NCBI GenBank assembly: GCA_024234975.1
Contig: JACKNH010000017.1
Span: 17,169-81,168 of the forward strand
Length of the DNA stretch: 64,000 nucleotides
Source: Gammaproteobacteria bacterium
Lineage (GTDB): Bacteria > Pseudomonadota > Gammaproteobacteria > Ga0077536
Reading direction: 5' to 3'
The notes under the pieces are model-generated. The model was not told the DNA's origin and did no database searches. It saw nothing but the letters and a program-made list of their open reading frames with translations. This document shows positions 17,952-27,034 of the stretch, in pieces. Each line of letters starts with the position of its first letter. Position 1 is the first letter of the stretch. Made by a program: the position numbers and the translations under genes.

Positions 17952-18292
17952 TGCATCGTCGGTTCAGCATTGCAGCGCGCCTGAAATGCGCCGCCGGCAT
18001 CATCGCCGCTTGCGCGATGGCGCTTGCCAGCACCCATGCCGCCGCGCTGGATGGCCAGCAGGTATTTGAGACTACCTGCGTGTATTGTCACGGCCCGAAC
18101 GGCAACGGGACAAAGATGCTGGCCAAGCGCCTGGGCGAGGACAAATCACTGCTCGTACAGCGTACCGACCTGCAGCCGGCCTACATCAAGGCCGTGGTGC
18201 GCAACGGCATCGGCAGCATGCCCTGGTATCGATACAGCGAATTGCCGGATGCCCAGTTGGAGGCGGTCATCGACTACCTGACCCATCGGTGA
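17951..18292 (+). CDS. Mono-haem cytochrome c, partner of the VAO flavoprotein
   Basis: 113 residues, periplasmic. Signal peptide ~1-34 (IIAACAMALASTHAAA). One haem motif CVYCHG (~46-51), axial Met in GIGSMPWYRY (~90). Matches the small cytochrome subunit of 4-cresol dehydrogenase or eugenol hydroxylase. ATG 17951 shares its A with the stop of the flavoprotein gene; a GTG at 17948 is one codon earlier. Expected to accept electrons from the reduced flavin and pass them to the respiratory chain. Confidence 0.92.
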   Translation: MHRRFSIAARLKCAAGIIAACAMALASTHAAALDGQQVFETTCVYCHGPNGNGTKMLAKRLGEDKSLLVQRTDLQPAYIKAVVRNGIGSMPWYRYSELPDAQLEAVIDYLTHR

Positions 18293-18297
18293 GGTGA

Positions 18298-18358
18298 CAC
18301 GCGCGCCGTACGCGCGTGCCACTGGGCTATCAGCGTGCTGCCCTGATCAGGGCAGCAC
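18298..18358. terminator. Paired hairpins between convergent genes
   Basis: First hairpin CACGCGCG / CGCGCGTG (18298-18318). Second is a perfect 24-base palindrome (18335-18358) with half-site GTGCTGCCCTGA that covers the stop codon of the minus-strand gene. No T-run on either side, so termination is inferred from position and symmetry only. Confidence 0.5.
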
Positions 18359-19216
18359 TTCGATGGTGGCCCGCCGCAGTTCGAAGTCGCGCACACCACC
18401 TTGGTCCTCGGCAGCTTCGTTCCATGCGACTTCCATGCGGTCCGCGGGGAATTCGAAGAAGGCGAAGATGTCGGCAATCTTCTGCGCGCGTGCCCGGGCC
18501 AGGCCGGTTTGTTCTTCGACCACACCACCGGTGGATAACACGGTGCGCCCCCGGTAGCCGGTGATCTTCACTTTGCTGGCGTCGATCTCGGCGGCATAGC
18601 GCGCCGCCTCATCCACCGTCCGCTGCTCGAGCGGGAACGGCAGATAATTCGAATCAAAGAAGTAGTTCACCTGGAAGGTCCGCGCGGCGCGCTTCTCAAC
18701 AGCGGCGGCATACGCGGCAGCCAGTTCGTCGCGGCTCGGCCCCCGTGAGACACGGATTGCCGTGGTTTCGCGCGGCCCCGGCGGATCGCCATCCGGCCCG
18801 ATGGGACGCGGCCCCTTGGTGCGATAGCCTTCGCCCGGCACAACCTTGCCGCAACCCGGCGTGACATCGGTCATCGGCGACAACTTTGCTTCGCGCAGCA
18901 CGATACCACCACAGATACGTGGTTCGTCGGTGACCGTACCTTCGACCAGCATCTCGTGATTGACCATGCCGGCAAACGGAAACACCGTGGCGCCGCCGCC
19001 ACGGCCGGTCTGTACCGTCAGGTAATAGCGCTCACCTTCATACTCCGCAACCCAGCACGGCACGTCCTCGGTATCCATGATGATGGGACAGGTGACGAAA
19101 TTGCGTTGCGACGCCGGCGCCTTGAGATTCGCGGTGTCTTCAGCGATTGCATAATGCATTGCGGTCAGCAACATGCATGGCAACAGTTTCCGGACCAGTA
19201 AATCGCGTGCCTTCAT
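18347..19216 (-). CDS. Exported protein with OmpA-C-like domain, copy 1
   Basis: 289 residues. Start ATG 19216 set by AGGTGG. Signal peptide ~1-26 (LLPCMLLTAMHYAIA). N-terminal ~130 residues have Cys pairs (FVTCPIIMDTEDVPCW, RICGGIV, TPGCGKVV); a Pro-rich linker follows. The C-terminal ~115 residues resemble an OmpA-like peptidoglycan-binding fold (YFFDSNYLPFPLEQRTVDEA, KITGYRG, GLARARAQKIADIF). Follows the di-haem cytochrome gene by 134 bases. The neighbouring pair 21020-21817 / 21835-23370 has the same order, so this is a duplicated module. Function unknown. Confidence 0.8.
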   Translation of the reverse strand: MKARDLLVRKLLPCMLLTAMHYAIAEDTANLKAPASQRNFVTCPIIMDTEDVPCWVAEYEGERYYLTVQTGRGGGATVFPFAGMVNHEMLVEGTVTDEPRICGGIVLREAKLSPMTDVTPGCGKVVPGEGYRTKGPRPIGPDGDPPGPRETTAIRVSRGPSRDELAAAYAAAVEKRAARTFQVNYFFDSNYLPFPLEQRTVDEAARYAAEIDASKVKITGYRGRTVLSTGGVVEEQTGLARARAQKIADIFAFFEFPADRMEVAWNEAAEDQGGVRDFELRRATIEVLP

Positions 19217-19350
19217 AGAACCACCTTTTAAGTTAACCACCCGGTTGCCACCGTCTCATGCGGTGTATTGGCAACTATGCTTGCTGTAACCCGCCAGAGC
19301 CCTGGCAGTGGCTACAACGCGCCCCTCCCTGCGTTGTCGCAGCCTGCCAC

Positions 19351-20925
19351 TTACAGCACGGACAGGAAGTTGATCAGATCCTCGCGTTCCTGGTCAGTCA
19401 ATTCCATGGTGAAGCGGGCGTTGTAGTAATCCACCACGGCGGCAATATCCTTGGCCGATCCGTTGGAAAAATACGGCGCACGCGCACTCATGCCGCGCAT
19501 GGGTTGCATGACCAGCGAACCGATGTCGTGACACAGCCCTGTCAGCAAGGCCCGGCCCGGATCGTGGGTATAGACTTCACGCCCGGCGAACGGATGCGGT
19601 CGCGCTTCGGGTTTGCAGGTCAGCTTGAACAACGGCAAATGGCTGTTTTCCAGCACCTCGCCCGCGTTCGCCCAGGGCTCATTGTTGACGCCGAGATCCA
19701 TGACGCCGGGTGCGAAATCATTACCGGTCATGTGGACACTGTGGCAGATGACACAGGTCCGCTTGTACGGGTTGCCCATACCTATCGAATTGAACCCGGT
19801 GACTTCGCTGATCCAGATGGGGCGTTCAAGAAAGATTTGATTACCGCGCGCCACCGAAGCCCGGAACGCTTCGCGATCATTGGCGGGTTTGTCTTTTTCC
19901 CATGCCTCGAACGTCATGAATGTCGGCGAGCGCCAGTTGTTACCGTTGATGATGGAGCGTCCGCTGGCCAGCGCATATGGCCCCAATGCCGGGGGCGCGC
20001 CGGTCTCCACCAGCGAGCCACCGACATTGTGCGAAATCTGCGCCGAGTACACCTGGCTTTCGTAATCCTTGATCTGTGCGATGACCTCGTCGGTGAGCTC
20101 GCCATTCATCCCCTGCATGTGATTGCGTATTGCATCCTGCATCTGGACTTCCAGCGTATCGGCGCGACCGTCGGACATGATCGGCAGGCCGGTATGCTTG
20201 CCGGTTGCAGGGTCAACCGGCAACGGAACGCCGGTCTTGTTGTTGAAGCGGCCGGACAAGTCGTAGGACGGATCGACCACGTAGCGCAGGTTGGTTGTCG
20301 GCCGCACGCGGCGGTAGACGGAAATAGTCGGGTTGGCGGACTTCAAACCGTATTCCGCATCCAGGTTGCAGCCTGCCGGATCCTTGACCACTTCAATCGT
20401 GAACTCGGGTTCGCGCGCGGCAAACGCGTCGAACTGTTTCTTGTACGGCCACGGCATCGCGACCCGGATCAGTCCGTGCTCCAACAGCATTGAATGCGAA
20501 GCAGGATCAGCGGGCGGCAGGTTGGGACAATTCGCGCCATCGACCATCGCGAACAACGGATCCTTGCCGCCGGATTCGGCCCAACGCTCGGTGACTGTTT
20601 TCAGCGAGAGACTGAAGCCATCGGACGGCTGATGACAGGTCACACAGGCACGGCCATTCGCGCCGATGGGTTCAAAGAACGGGTGCCCCCTGGTATTCAC
20701 AGCACCATCGGCGTTGACGATGCCAAGCGCACCGTTGGCATTTCGGATGGCCATTTGCGCGGGCATGGTCTCGCCGCTACCCGGGCGCCACCAGAACGCA
20801 TCCTGTGCCGCCGGTGGCTGCACCGCAGGTTGCGCCGCCGTCGCTACCGCTGAAATCCCCGCCAGCGCCGCCGCCAGCAGGGAACCTGCACCGGTTCGAA
20901 GTTTCGTATTTTTCTGCTTGTTCAT
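19351..20925 (-). CDS. Di-haem cytochrome c peroxidase-like protein, copy 1
   Basis: 524 residues, periplasmic. Signal peptide ~10-33 (SLLAAALAGISAVATAA). Two haem motifs: CVTCHQPSDG (~94) and CVICHSVHMTGND (~400). C-terminal YTHDPGRALLTG, MRGMSARAPYFSNGSAKDI and EREDLINFLSVL match the CcpA/MauG superfamily. It is longer than classical ~320-350-residue peroxidases, with extra sequence between the haems. Could reduce peroxide or oxidise an organic substrate. Start ATG 20925 is set by GGAG eight bases upstream. Confidence 0.87.
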   Translation of the reverse strand: MNKQKNTKLRTGAGSLLAAALAGISAVATAAQPAVQPPAAQDAFWWRPGSGETMPAQMAIRNANGALGIVNADGAVNTRGHPFFEPIGANGRACVTCHQPSDGFSLSLKTVTERWAESGGKDPLFAMVDGANCPNLPPADPASHSMLLEHGLIRVAMPWPYKKQFDAFAAREPEFTIEVVKDPAGCNLDAEYGLKSANPTISVYRRVRPTTNLRYVVDPSYDLSGRFNNKTGVPLPVDPATGKHTGLPIMSDGRADTLEVQMQDAIRNHMQGMNGELTDEVIAQIKDYESQVYSAQISHNVGGSLVETGAPPALGPYALASGRSIINGNNWRSPTFMTFEAWEKDKPANDREAFRASVARGNQIFLERPIWISEVTGFNSIGMGNPYKRTCVICHSVHMTGNDFAPGVMDLGVNNEPWANAGEVLENSHLPLFKLTCKPEARPHPFAGREVYTHDPGRALLTGLCHDIGSLVMQPMRGMSARAPYFSNGSAKDIAAVVDYYNARFTMELTDQEREDLINFLSVL

Positions 20926-21019
20926 GCCTGCCACTCCGGAAGTCGATCAGATAACGTTTTGTTGGCGTTACTGGATCTTGATTGCCACGTACGGCCGGTT
21001 CGCTGCGAGCGTTATGCTT

Positions 21020-21817
21020 TCAGCGTTTTTCCGGCGTGATTGTCAGTTTGATGTAGCGATTGTTCTCGTCGGTCCGCCCGTCCGCGGGCAGCGGTTCGCC
21101 CATGGGCTTGATCGAAACCCGGGTCGCCGTCGGCAGCTCCGCCACGGCCAGCCAGCGGCGGATCAACCGTTCGCGTCGCATCACGGCCGACGGGTCTTCG
21201 TTGATCACTTCGCCACTGGACAGCTTTGCACTGCCACGCGAGATCACGATGTCGATGGCGCTGGCCTTGCTGACCTTTGCATACTCGATTGCCCTGGCAA
21301 GCACACCGAACTCGCGGGCAATCAGTCCGTCATCATCGAAAGTGAACGAGAGAGAAAACTCCTTCACCGCAAACGGCGGCTCCGGCGGTGGCGGTGGCGC
21401 CCTGCGGGGCGCCGATCCGGGAACTTCGCCATTGGGCCCCGCGCCGCGCTCGGCATGCGGCGCGACAATACCGGGTTCGGCCGGCAGAATCGTATTGCAC
21501 GCCGGATCCACCGTCGGTAACACCGAAGTCGCGATGGGCTTGATCTCCAGGCCGCCGCAGACCGTATCACCGCTCAGATAACCTTCCACCAGTACCTTGT
21601 GATTGAGTTGCGGCGGAAACCAATCCGCACCGATGTCCTGCTGGATGCCGAGGTAATAAGTGGTGCCGGCATTGTCAGCGAGGAAACACGGCACAGTGGC
21701 GGTATCGCGGACCACCGGGCAGGCGACAAAACTGATGCGCTCGCCTTCGGCCACCGCAAAGTGACCCACCAGCATGGCAGTGACCAACAGCGACGTGCGC
21801 GCCATGGTCATTGGCAT
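21020..21817 (-). CDS. Exported protein with OmpA-C-like domain, copy 2
   Basis: 265 residues. Paralog of 18347-19216 with the same plan: signal peptide (LLVTAMLVGHFAVA), Cys-bearing N-terminal domain (FVACPVVRDTATVPCF, VCGGLEI, DPACNTIL), Pro-rich linker (RRAPPPPPEPPF) and a C-terminal domain with FSLSFTFDDDGLIAREF, SAIDIVISRGSAKLSSGE and MRRERLIRRWLAVAELP. The last domain is more divergent than in copy 1. Starts 17 bases after the di-haem cytochrome gene; GAGGG precedes the start at 21817. Confidence 0.78.
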   Translation of the reverse strand: MPMTMARTSLLVTAMLVGHFAVAEGERISFVACPVVRDTATVPCFLADNAGTTYYLGIQQDIGADWFPPQLNHKVLVEGYLSGDTVCGGLEIKPIATSVLPTVDPACNTILPAEPGIVAPHAERGAGPNGEVPGSAPRRAPPPPPEPPFAVKEFSLSFTFDDDGLIAREFGVLARAIEYAKVSKASAIDIVISRGSAKLSSGEVINEDPSAVMRRERLIRRWLAVAELPTATRVSIKPMGEPLPADGRTDENNRYIKLTITPEKR

Positions 21818-21834
21818 TTCAACCCTCTTCCGCC

Positions 21835-23370
21835 TCACAGCACGCTCAGGAAATTGATCAAGTCCTGCCTCTCCTGTTCGCTGTAGCCGATATTGAAACG
21901 CCGGTCGTAGTAGTCAACGATTTCGGCGATGGATTTCGCTGATCCGTTGGCGAAGTACGGCGCCCGTGCGGCCAACCCGCGCATCTGCTGCATGGTGATG
22001 GCGCCGATATCCACACAACGGCCTGATATCAGGGCGCGTCCCGGATCATGGGTATAGACGACCGTGCCGAGGTACGGATGGGTCTTGTAGCCCGGCTTGC
22101 AGGTCAGCTTGAACACCGGCAGCGGTGAGTCTTCGGTGAATGTCCGTGGCCCATTCCAGGTCGGATAATTGGTGGTGCCGAGATCAACCCAGCCGGGCGC
22201 GAGATCCATGCCCGTCATGCGTGCGTTGTGGCACGTCGCACAAGTGCGTTTGAGCGGATTGCCCAGACCGATGGAATTGATATGCGTGGTGTCCTTGAGC
22301 CAGAACTGGCGCAGGAAAAAGACATCGCTGCCGCGGGCTACAGACGCCTTGAATTCGTCGGCGCCATCTGCGCTGCCATCGAAATCCTCACGTTTCCAGC
22401 TTTCGTAGAAACCGAACACCGGGTTGTGCAGATTGTCCCCCAGCCCCGGCACACCGTTGGCAACGGCAACCGGGCCGAGTGAATCCGGGGCGGAAGGCGT
22501 TTCAAATGAACCGGCAAATTCGTTGTATGCCTGGGCGACATACACCTGCGCTTCGAAGTCCGTGATCTGCTTGAGTTGGGCTTCGCTCAATCTTCCCTGG
22601 GTCTGCAGATGACCCAGCCCGGCATTGATGGCCTGTTGCTTCAATGTCGGTTCGCGCGCATCGGCCATGATGTTCATCGTTGACGGGTAGCCGGTTTCCG
22701 GATCCCGGTCCAGCGGCGTGCCATCCTTGATGTTGAAACCCAGGCCCGGCCCGCGTGGATACGCGAAATATTTGAAATTGGCCACCGGCCGCGGCCGCCG
22801 ATAGACCGATACCGTGGGTGTGGCGCTGGTGATGCCGTATTCGGAATCGCTGTTGCAATGAACCGGATCGCTGACGAGCTCAAGATCGTATTCCGGTTCG
22901 ATCACCGCACCGTTGGCGTCCCGCGGCGGCCACGGCAGTCCGATGCGGAACAGACCTCGCTCCAGCAGCAGGGAATGCGAGGAAGCCTCGCCGCGCGGCT
23001 GGTTGGGGCAGTTGGCGCCATCCACTTCAGCGAAAATCGGATCGCGGCCGGCGGTGGCCTGCCATCGGCGCTGTACCGTGGCAACCGAGATACTCATTCC
23101 ATCAGACGGCTGGTGACATGAAACGCAGGCGCGGCCGTTGCTGCCAAGTGGTTCGAAGAAGGCATGGCCTTTGGTTTCGAGCACGCCTGCCTGATTGAAG
23201 ACACCGAGCATGCCGCCGGCGTTGCTGTAATTGGCGCGTTCCGGCAGCGGCGTGCCCTGGCCCGGCGACCACCAGTCATCAATTCGTTCGGATTGCTGTG
23301 CGGATAGTGCAGCCGGCAGCGTCAATGCCGCGGCCATCACCGCACGTGCCATGGTTCGACCTGAAATCAC
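21835..23370 (-). CDS. Di-haem cytochrome c peroxidase-like protein, copy 2
   Basis: 511 residues; clear paralog of 19351-20925. Haem motifs CVSCHQPSDG (~84) and CATCHNARMTGMD (~385). Shared end blocks YTHDPGRALISG, MRGLAARAPYFANGSAKSI and ERQDLINFLSVL. Signal peptide MARAVMAAALTLPAALSAQQ. GTG 23370 is chosen because GGAGGGGAT stands immediately upstream; ATG 23352 is the alternative. First of four same-strand genes running to 18347. Divergent from the TonB receptor at 23635, which suggests co-regulation of uptake and oxidation. Confidence 0.87.
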   Translation of the reverse strand: MISGRTMARAVMAAALTLPAALSAQQSERIDDWWSPGQGTPLPERANYSNAGGMLGVFNQAGVLETKGHAFFEPLGSNGRACVSCHQPSDGMSISVATVQRRWQATAGRDPIFAEVDGANCPNQPRGEASSHSLLLERGLFRIGLPWPPRDANGAVIEPEYDLELVSDPVHCNSDSEYGITSATPTVSVYRRPRPVANFKYFAYPRGPGLGFNIKDGTPLDRDPETGYPSTMNIMADAREPTLKQQAINAGLGHLQTQGRLSEAQLKQITDFEAQVYVAQAYNEFAGSFETPSAPDSLGPVAVANGVPGLGDNLHNPVFGFYESWKREDFDGSADGADEFKASVARGSDVFFLRQFWLKDTTHINSIGLGNPLKRTCATCHNARMTGMDLAPGWVDLGTTNYPTWNGPRTFTEDSPLPVFKLTCKPGYKTHPYLGTVVYTHDPGRALISGRCVDIGAITMQQMRGLAARAPYFANGSAKSIAEIVDYYDRRFNIGYSEQERQDLINFLSVL

Positions 23371-23634
23371 ATCCCCTCCCCCGCCCGGCCGGTGCAACGT
23401 CGCAAAGCCGCGTTTGAATAGTTATATCGGAAACAGTTTATTTTGCAAACGATTTCTATATACAATGGATTCACCCGCGTGCCGGTCGATGTGCAACGCA
23501 TTCAGGGACTGCCGGTCAGCGGGGAGGAAAACGCTTCCGGACGCTACGACAAGTTGACTCCGACACCATCGGGGCCGGGCAACGGGCGACGTTTTCAATC
23601 AGGCTTTTTCGTGAAATTCTTGGGGGGATTTGCA

Positions 23635-26445
23635 ATGGGTAGAAATTCGATCACACCACGGCTGCCGACGAAGTTCCGCACTTCCCGGCTGGCGCTTGCC
23701 GTGCTGGCGGGCTGTGTCGGCGGCGTGGCTGCTGCACAGCAACCGGTGTCCGATGTCGTGACGGTATCGGCCAGCCGCATCAAGCAGGATGGTTTCAGCG
23801 CGCCGACACCGGTGTCGGTGCTGTCAGAGGATTACCTCGATCGGACGGCACCGGTCGATATTTCCGAAGCGCTGTCGCAGGTACCGCAGTTCAGCACCAC
23901 CAGCCAGCCGTCGACCGCCGTGCAATATGCCAGCCTGCGTGACATCGGCGCCAACCGTACGCTGTTTCTGCTTGACGGACGCCGCCATGTGCCGACCTAC
24001 ACCGATGGTGTCGTCGACCTGACCACGATTCCCACCGCGCTGGTGTCGCGGACCGAAATCGTCACCGGCGGTGCGTCTGCATCCTGGGGCTCCGATGCAG
24101 TGGCCGGCGTGGTCAACCTGATCCTGAAGGAGGATCTGGTCGGTATCGAAGGGACGGTACAAGGCGGTATTTCCGACTACAGCGATGACGAGACCACCAG
24201 TGCGTCAGTCGCCGGCGGTTTCAATTTCGCCAATGGCAACGGCCATGTGCTGGCGGGTGTGGAATATGCGAAGGCCTGGGGAATTCCCGGCTTTCTCTAC
24301 CCGGACGAGTCCCGCCCCTACGGCGGCCGCGGCCGCGTCTCCAACAGCAATTTCGCCAATGCCCCGCAATTCATCTACGCCGAAGATGTCCGTCGCGCCG
24401 ACGTTTACGACGGCGGCATCATCACCAGCGGACCGTTACAGGGCACGATATTCCTGCCCGATGGCGTGACCGGCCAGTTCCAGTATGGCGAACGCTATGG
24501 CAACAACATGATCGGCGGCGGTTCCAATCCGTTCGAGCCACCGGATCCCGGCGGCAACGCCAAAGCCCCGTATGAACGCTTCGCCGCATTGACCCGCATC
24601 AACTACCAGTTCACCGATGCACTGGCCGGGTATGCCGAGTTCAATTACAGCCGCTCGATTTCCAACGGTTTGTCGATTCTCGGCCGTAACCAGGGGACGT
24701 ACACCAACAACAATCCGTCGTGTACGACCACCCGCTATACCGGGCCACGCTTCGGCAACATCGCGGTGCCCATCGATAACGCGTTCCTGCCAGCGTCACT
24801 GGTCAATGCAATGACCACCGCCGGCATCAACTGTTTCAATTTCGGTCGCAGCTTCCGCGAAGAAGGCATGGGCTACTTCCATACCAGTGAAGGCTCACCC
24901 AACATTTACCGCGGCGTGCTCGGGCTGGAAGGCGATATCAACGATAACTGGTCGTGGGACGCCTACGTGCAATACGGCGACGCGTCGTTCCAGCAGCGGC
25001 GCGAAGGCAATATCCACAGCGTACGTTTCCAGGCTGCGGCCGATGCCGTGCGCGACGTAAACGGTAACATCGTCTGCCGTATCAATATTGACGCCAATAC
25101 CGCCAACGATGATTCGGCCTGCGTACCGTTCAACATGTTCGGTGCCGGTGCCCCGTCACCGGCGGCCATTGCCTACGTGACCGGCACCTCGATGCTGGAC
25201 CAGGATATCGAGCAGCTGGTCGGCGCCTTCAACGTGCAGGGAGCGATCTACGAGGGCTGGGCCGGCGACTGGACACTGGCAGCCGGCGCCGAATACCGCA
25301 AGGAAGAGGTATACGCCACGGTCGACCCTGATTCGGAAGCGACGCGCTGGCAGACTTCCAACCGTCAGGGCATCGAGGGCGATTACGACGTCAAGGAACT
25401 CTACGGTGAGTTGGCCGTACCACTGGTGCGCGACAAGGAAATGGCCCAGGCACTGGACCTGAACCTGGCGCTGCGCTACACGGATTACAGCAGCTCCGGC
25501 GGCGTCACCACCTGGAAAGCCGGCGCGACCTGGGAATTGAACGACCAGGTGCGCTTGCGTGGTACGTATTCGCGTGACATCCGTGCCGGAAACCTCAACG
25601 AGTTGTTCGCCCCGCGGCTCATCAACATCCGCAACATCACCAACCCGTTGACCAGCGTCACGATACCGGTGCAGATCATCACCAGTGGTAACCCGGAAGT
25701 CGCGCCGGAAAAAGCGGATACGATCACCGCCGGCATCGTGTTGTCACCGGATTTTGCGCCGGGCCTGCAGATGTCACTCGATTACTACAACATTGATATC
25801 TCCGGTCAGATCGGCACGGTCGGCTTCCAGGATATCGTCGACCAGTGTTTCATCCAGAACGTGCAGGTGTTCTGCGACCAGATCACGCTGACCGGCAATA
25901 CGATCTCCAGCATCGACATCAAGTTCCTGAACCTGGATCGCTTTCAGACCAGCGGCCTGGACATCGAAGCGTCGTATAACTTCGATATGGATCAGCTGTT
26001 CGATGCCGGCCGCGGCAACGTATCCATGCGGGTGCTGGCCACCTATGTTGATGAACGCAAGATCACCTTCCTGACCAACGGCTCTGTGCAGGAAACCGCC
26101 GGTGAATTCCAGACGCCACACTGGAAAGTGTTCTGGCAGCTGAACTATTCAGTGGGTGACTTCCGGGTTGGGCTGGATTGGCGCTGGTACGGCGGTGGCA
26201 ACATCGACAACGACTTGATCGAAGGCTTCAACGGCCCGCAGGGTACGAACATCAACGACTTGCCGTCGGTACATTACACCGCGCTGAACGCTGCTTACGA
26301 CCTGCCGCTGAAAGGCGATAGCAAGCTGGAGTTCTTCCTGCGGGTGGATAACCTGTTCGACAAGGCGCCACCATTCCCGCTGCGCAACGCGTTCAATGAC
26401 AACTACGGTCGTGGTTATCGCGCCGGCATCCGATTTGCCTATTAA
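23635..26445 (+). CDS. TonB-dependent outer-membrane receptor
   Basis: 936 residues. Start ATG 23635 behind a G6 tract. Signal peptide ~15-38 (LALAVLAGCVGGVAAAQ), TonB-box-like SDVVTVSASRI, plug ~45-170 (LFLLDGRRHVPTYTDGVVD, EIVTGGASASWGSDAVAG), barrel ending YRAGIRFAY. Two Cys pairs in extracellular-loop regions (NPSCTTTRYTG, GINCFNFGR, IVCRINIDANTANDDSACV). Upstream AT-rich DNA (23420-23465) contains promoter-like GTTTATTTTGCAAAC. Ligand unknown. Confidence 0.93.
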   Translation: MGRNSITPRLPTKFRTSRLALAVLAGCVGGVAAAQQPVSDVVTVSASRIKQDGFSAPTPVSVLSEDYLDRTAPVDISEALSQVPQFSTTSQPSTAVQYASLRDIGANRTLFLLDGRRHVPTYTDGVVDLTTIPTALVSRTEIVTGGASASWGSDAVAGVVNLILKEDLVGIEGTVQGGISDYSDDETTSASVAGGFNFANGNGHVLAGVEYAKAWGIPGFLYPDESRPYGGRGRVSNSNFANAPQFIYAEDVRRADVYDGGIITSGPLQGTIFLPDGVTGQFQYGERYGNNMIGGGSNPFEPPDPGGNAKAPYERFAALTRINYQFTDALAGYAEFNYSRSISNGLSILGRNQGTYTNNNPSCTTTRYTGPRFGNIAVPIDNAFLPASLVNAMTTAGINCFNFGRSFREEGMGYFHTSEGSPNIYRGVLGLEGDINDNWSWDAYVQYGDASFQQRREGNIHSVRFQAAADAVRDVNGNIVCRINIDANTANDDSACVPFNMFGAGAPSPAAIAYVTGTSMLDQDIEQLVGAFNVQGAIYEGWAGDWTLAAGAEYRKEEVYATVDPDSEATRWQTSNRQGIEGDYDVKELYGELAVPLVRDKEMAQALDLNLALRYTDYSSSGGVTTWKAGATWELNDQVRLRGTYSRDIRAGNLNELFAPRLINIRNITNPLTSVTIPVQIITSGNPEVAPEKADTITAGIVLSPDFAPGLQMSLDYYNIDISGQIGTVGFQDIVDQCFIQNVQVFCDQITLTGNTISSIDIKFLNLDRFQTSGLDIEASYNFDMDQLFDAGRGNVSMRVLATYVDERKITFLTNGSVQETAGEFQTPHWKVFWQLNYSVGDFRVGLDWRWYGGGNIDNDLIEGFNGPQGTNINDLPSVHYTALNAAYDLPLKGDSKLEFFLRVDNLFDKAPPFPLRNAFNDNYGRGYRAGIRFAY

Positions 26446-26548
26446 GGGAAGGTTCTGACTCCCTGAGGCATCGAGTTCAGCGCTGCGTTCCGGCCTCCGG
26501 CTTCTGGTCCGAGGGGCCGGACCGGGACGCAGTGTTGAAACCGAAACC

Positions 26549-26568
26549 CTGCGGCACAGGTGCCGCAG
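26549..26568. terminator. Hairpin between convergent genes
   Basis: Perfect 8-bp stem CTGCGGCA / TGCCGCAG with a CAGG loop, between the receptor stop (26445) and the MarR stop (26573). A larger imperfect inverted repeat (CTGCGTTCCGGCC with GGCCGGACCGGGACGCAG) lies at about 26484-26532. No strong T-run; termination is plausible, not certain. Confidence 0.4.
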
Positions 26569-26572
26569 CGGT

Positions 26573-27034
26573 CTACTCCAGAATCCGCCGCAGAAAGTCC
26601 TGGAACTGGCTCAGTTCAGCCGGTGTGAAACGATCGGAGAATTTCTTTTCGTGTTGACGGACACGGCGTTTGAGCTGGCTCAAAACGTCTTTTCCATCGT
26701 CGGTGAGATATAGCGTCTGGCACCGGCGGTCGTAGGTCGCCCGCTTTCGCACCACCCAGCCCAGCTCTTCGAGATTGTCGATCAAGGACACCATGATGGC
26801 CTTGTCGATGAACAGTGTCTTGGCGATTTCGGTCTGCGCGATGCCGGCGTTGGCGCCGATCAAGACCATCACGCTGAACGTGCCATGCTTGACGACGAAT
26901 TCGCCGATGGCTTCGGAATATTCGCGCCAAAGCACGTTTTCCGCGCGTTTGACGTTGAACCCGAGTATCTCCGGCAGTATATCCAGGTCGACGTCGCGTA
27001 AACGCTCCGCAAGCTCGACGTCTTTCTTCGCCAT
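26573..27034 (-). CDS. MarR-family transcriptional regulator
   Basis: 153 residues. Winged-helix regulator of the MarR family, usually a ligand-responsive repressor of catabolic or efflux genes. Helix-turn-helix ~65-100 (GIAQTEIAKTLFIDKAIMVSLIDNL), wing WVVRKRATYDRRCQTLYLTDDG (~105-125), helical dimer ends. Cys in DRRCQ on the wing could be redox-sensitive (speculation). Divergent from the TonB receptor at 27526 across ~490 bases, the usual layout for a regulator controlling its neighbour. Confidence 0.92.
   Translation of the reverse strand: MAKKDVELAERLRDVDLDILPEILGFNVKRAENVLWREYSEAIGEFVVKHGTFSVMVLIGANAGIAQTEIAKTLFIDKAIMVSLIDNLEELGWVVRKRATYDRRCQTLYLTDDGKDVLSQLKRRVRQHEKKFSDRFTPAELSQFQDFLRRILE

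Noticed and set aside
19258..20493. Plus-strand 411-codon open frame
   Set aside because: Antisense to the di-haem cytochrome gene, whose haem motifs and start are clear.
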